Below are positions 62,940 through 64,000 of a stretch of 64,000 bases of DNA, piece after piece. Numbering within the stretch: position 1 is the stretch's first letter; each line of letters starts with the position of its first letter. The position numbers and the translations under genes are program-made. Under the pieces are notes generated by a model. The model did no database searches. It was not told the DNA's origin and saw nothing but the letters and a program-made list of their open reading frames with translations. Source of the stretch: Crossaster papposus (taxonomy: Eukaryota > Echinodermata > Asteroidea > Velatida > Solasteridae); the NCBI GenBank assembly GCA_037893245.1, contig JBAIAA010000320.1, positions 62,001 through 126,000 on the forward strand, given 5' to 3'.

Positions 62940-64000
62940 CAGAACGCGAAATGAACTTCTAACACTCCCAAATGGTCTATAAGCGCCCATTAAGCCTAAC
63001 AAACACTTTTCAGCACTATTCACCGTCAGATCACGAAATGAACTCACAAACAATCCCAAATGTGCCATAGAGCCCATTAAGCCTAAAAAACACTTTTCAG
63101 CACTATTCAACGTCAGATCACGAAATGAACTTACAAACAATCCCAAATGGTCTATAGCGCCCATTGAGCCTAAAAAAATACTTTTCAGCACTATTCACCG
63201 TCAGATCACGAAATGAACTTACAAACAATCCCAAATGGTCTATAGCGTCCATTGAGCCTAACAAACACTTTTCGGCACTATTCACCGTCAGATCACGAAA
63301 TGGACTTACAAACACTCCCAAATGGTCTACAGCGCCCATTGAGCCTAAAAAACACTTTTCGGATTTTTTCACCGTCAGAACGCGAAATGAACTTCCAACA
63401 CTCCTAAATGGTCTATAGCGCCCATTAAGCCCAACAAACACTTTTCAGCGCTATTCACCGTCAGATCACGAAATCAACTTACAAACAATCCCAAATGTGC
63501 TATAGAGCCCATTAAGCCTAACAAACACTTTTCAGCACTATTCACCGTCAGATTACGAAATGAACTCACAAACAATCCCAAATGTGCTATAGCGCCCATT
63601 AAGCCTAACAAATACTTTTCGGCACTATTCACCGTCAGATCACGAAATGGACTTACAAACACTCCCAAATGGTCTACAGCGCCCATTGAGGCTAAAAAAC
63701 ACTTTTCGGTTTTTTTCACCGTAAGAAAGCGAAATGAACGTCCAACACTCCCAAATGGTCTTTAGCGCCCTTTGAGCCTAAAAAACACTTTTCGGTTTTT
63801 TTCACCTTCAGATCACGAAACGAACTCACAAACAATCCCAAATGTGCTATAGCGCCCTTTGAGCCTAAAAAACACTTTTCGTTTTTTTTCACCGTCAGAA
63901 CGCGAAATGAACTTCCAACACTCCCAAATGGTCTATAGCGCCCTTTGAGCCTGACAAACACTTTTCAGCACTATTCACCGTCAGATCACGAAATGAACTC
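62940..64000. repeat. Right-edge segment of the 9.7-10.8 kb type
   Basis: This matches about 9,744-10,805 (offset 53,196, then 53,195) and also 26.7-27.7 kb, sharing CAGCGCTATTC (about 63,446), TCAACTTAC and CACCTTCAG. It shows the array does not end here. The final 128 bp (from 63,873) match positions 5-132 except for one base beside the T-run. Confidence 0.85.

Larger units (their letters stand above)
50741..62940. repeat. Reshuffled right-hand HOR domain (2,341 / 1,908 / 3,473-bp spacings)
   Basis: This domain is made of shorter recurring blocks. 51,395-53,735 recurs at 53,736-56,076 (offset 2,341) and again from about 58,769 (offset 7,374). 54,084 recurs at 55,992 (1,908 bp), then the next blocks recur at 1,560 bp, showing a net 348-bp loss. 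57,218 recurs at 60,691 (3,473 bp). Markers concentrated here are CACATCACG (about 51,226, 58,607, 61,808, 62,591), CAGGACTATTC (about 53,290, 55,631, 60,663) and 11-A runs. An 8-T tract occurs at about 61,706 and 62,924. I saw no non-satellite sequence. Confidence 0.8.
1..64000. repeat. Satellite DNA array, ~87-bp monomer, spans entire window
   Basis: The sequence is a continuous head-to-tail array of 85-88 bp monomers in one orientation, about 735-740 copies. Successive CACTTTTC blocks mark the register, for example at 5, 91, 4,947, 5,034, 5,208, 5,295, 5,382 and 5,469. Shared blocks are CACTTTTC, CACCGT-AG-N4-CGAAATG, CCAAATG, GCGCCC and GCCT. GC content of the two sample monomers I counted is 42-45%, with C far above G on the plus strand (26 C and 11 G in the P monomer). 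I saw no unique DNA, mobile element or inverted segment. Such arrays in eukaryotes are typically heterochromatic and maintained by unequal exchange and gene conversion. Chromosomal location and species cannot be told from the sequence, and the family is not one I recognise. Confidence 0.97.

Noticed and set aside
1-64000. CRISPR array
   Set aside because: CRISPR needs short identical repeats with unique spacers of constant size. Here the whole 87-bp unit is repeated and no part behaves as unique spacer.
1-64000. Tandem zinc-finger or other modular repeat protein
   Set aside because: The translated unit is 29 residues with a single Cys and at most one His per repeat, so it lacks C2H2 ligands. 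Frame changes between neighbouring monomers would destroy any module series.
1-64000. RNA polymerase III element (SINE or tRNA-derived unit) with T-run terminator
   Set aside because: T-runs are present, but I found no A-box or B-box (GGTTCGA-like) spaced upstream. The T-run is one variant of a block that is GCACTATT in half the monomers, so it is not a conserved terminator.
1-64000. Telomeric or subtelomeric short repeats
   Set aside because: I saw no TTAGGG, TTTAGGG, TTAGG or similar short arrays on either strand.
1-64000. Transposable element insertion or terminal inverted repeats
   Set aside because: No stretch departs from the monomer vocabulary, and no target-site duplications or LTR-like pairs were seen. 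All long repeats are direct and in monomer register.
1-64000. rDNA spacer or prokaryotic repeat region
   Set aside because: There is no rRNA, tRNA or gene sequence of any kind. The size and hierarchy of the array are not seen in bacterial or archaeal chromosomes as far as I know, so a eukaryotic satellite is the better reading.

Overview
The whole 64 kb window is one uninterrupted satellite DNA array. The monomer is about 87 bp (85-88 bp), so there are roughly 735-740 copies, all in the same orientation. I found no protein-coding gene, tRNA, rRNA, transposon, CRISPR array, telomeric repeat or unique spacer. Every stretch I read is built from the same small vocabulary of monomer variants, and both window edges lie inside the array. 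Tens of kilobases of satellite with nested higher-order repeats (HORs) point to a eukaryotic chromosome, probably heterochromatin (centromeric, pericentromeric, subtelomeric or sex-chromosome linked). I do not recognise the family and cannot name the species. CpG sites are not depleted, which fits young or continually homogenised DNA, or a genome with little germline CpG methylation.

There are two main monomer classes. The P class carries GCACTATT after the CACTTTTC block and is 87 bp long. The T class carries a run of 6-8 T there, usually preceded by about six A, and is 85-87 bp long. Both share a CACTTTTC block, a CACCGT-AG-N4-CGAAATG block and a TATAGCGCCC-to-GCCT block. Variants are ordered into sub-repeats of 3 monomers (about 260 bp), 4 monomers (348 bp), 8 monomers (693 bp), 20 monomers (1,737 bp) and 28 monomers (2,430 bp). 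These sit inside larger duplications.

Layout from left to right: 1-9.4 kb is a long HOR block repeated at about 15.0-23.7 kb, with differences that are mostly whole-monomer gains and losses. Between 4.9 and 6.8 kb it holds a local 958-bp tandem duplication missing from the other copy. The 9.1-12.4 kb stretch is repeated at 26.0-29.3 kb, and 10.8-13.9 kb is a 1,560-bp tandem pair. From 28.18 to 39.80 kb there are two adjacent 5,811-bp copies that share every private variant I checked, each with an internal 2,430-bp pair. From 41.4 to 48.9 kb there is a 3,736-bp tandem pair; its second copy contains a 348-bp, 4-monomer repeat. The 39.2-41.4 kb stretch reappears at 48.6-50.7 kb. From 50.7 to 62.9 kb the array uses shorter, more reshuffled units (2,341, 1,908 and 3,473 bp spacings). 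The last kilobase returns to the 9.7-10.8 kb type, and the final 130 bp match the first 130 bp of the window.

Long open frames exist on the minus strand (up to 522 codons) because 87 bp is exactly 29 codons. I do not annotate them as genes. The value of this window lies in its repeat architecture and the record it keeps of unequal exchange.
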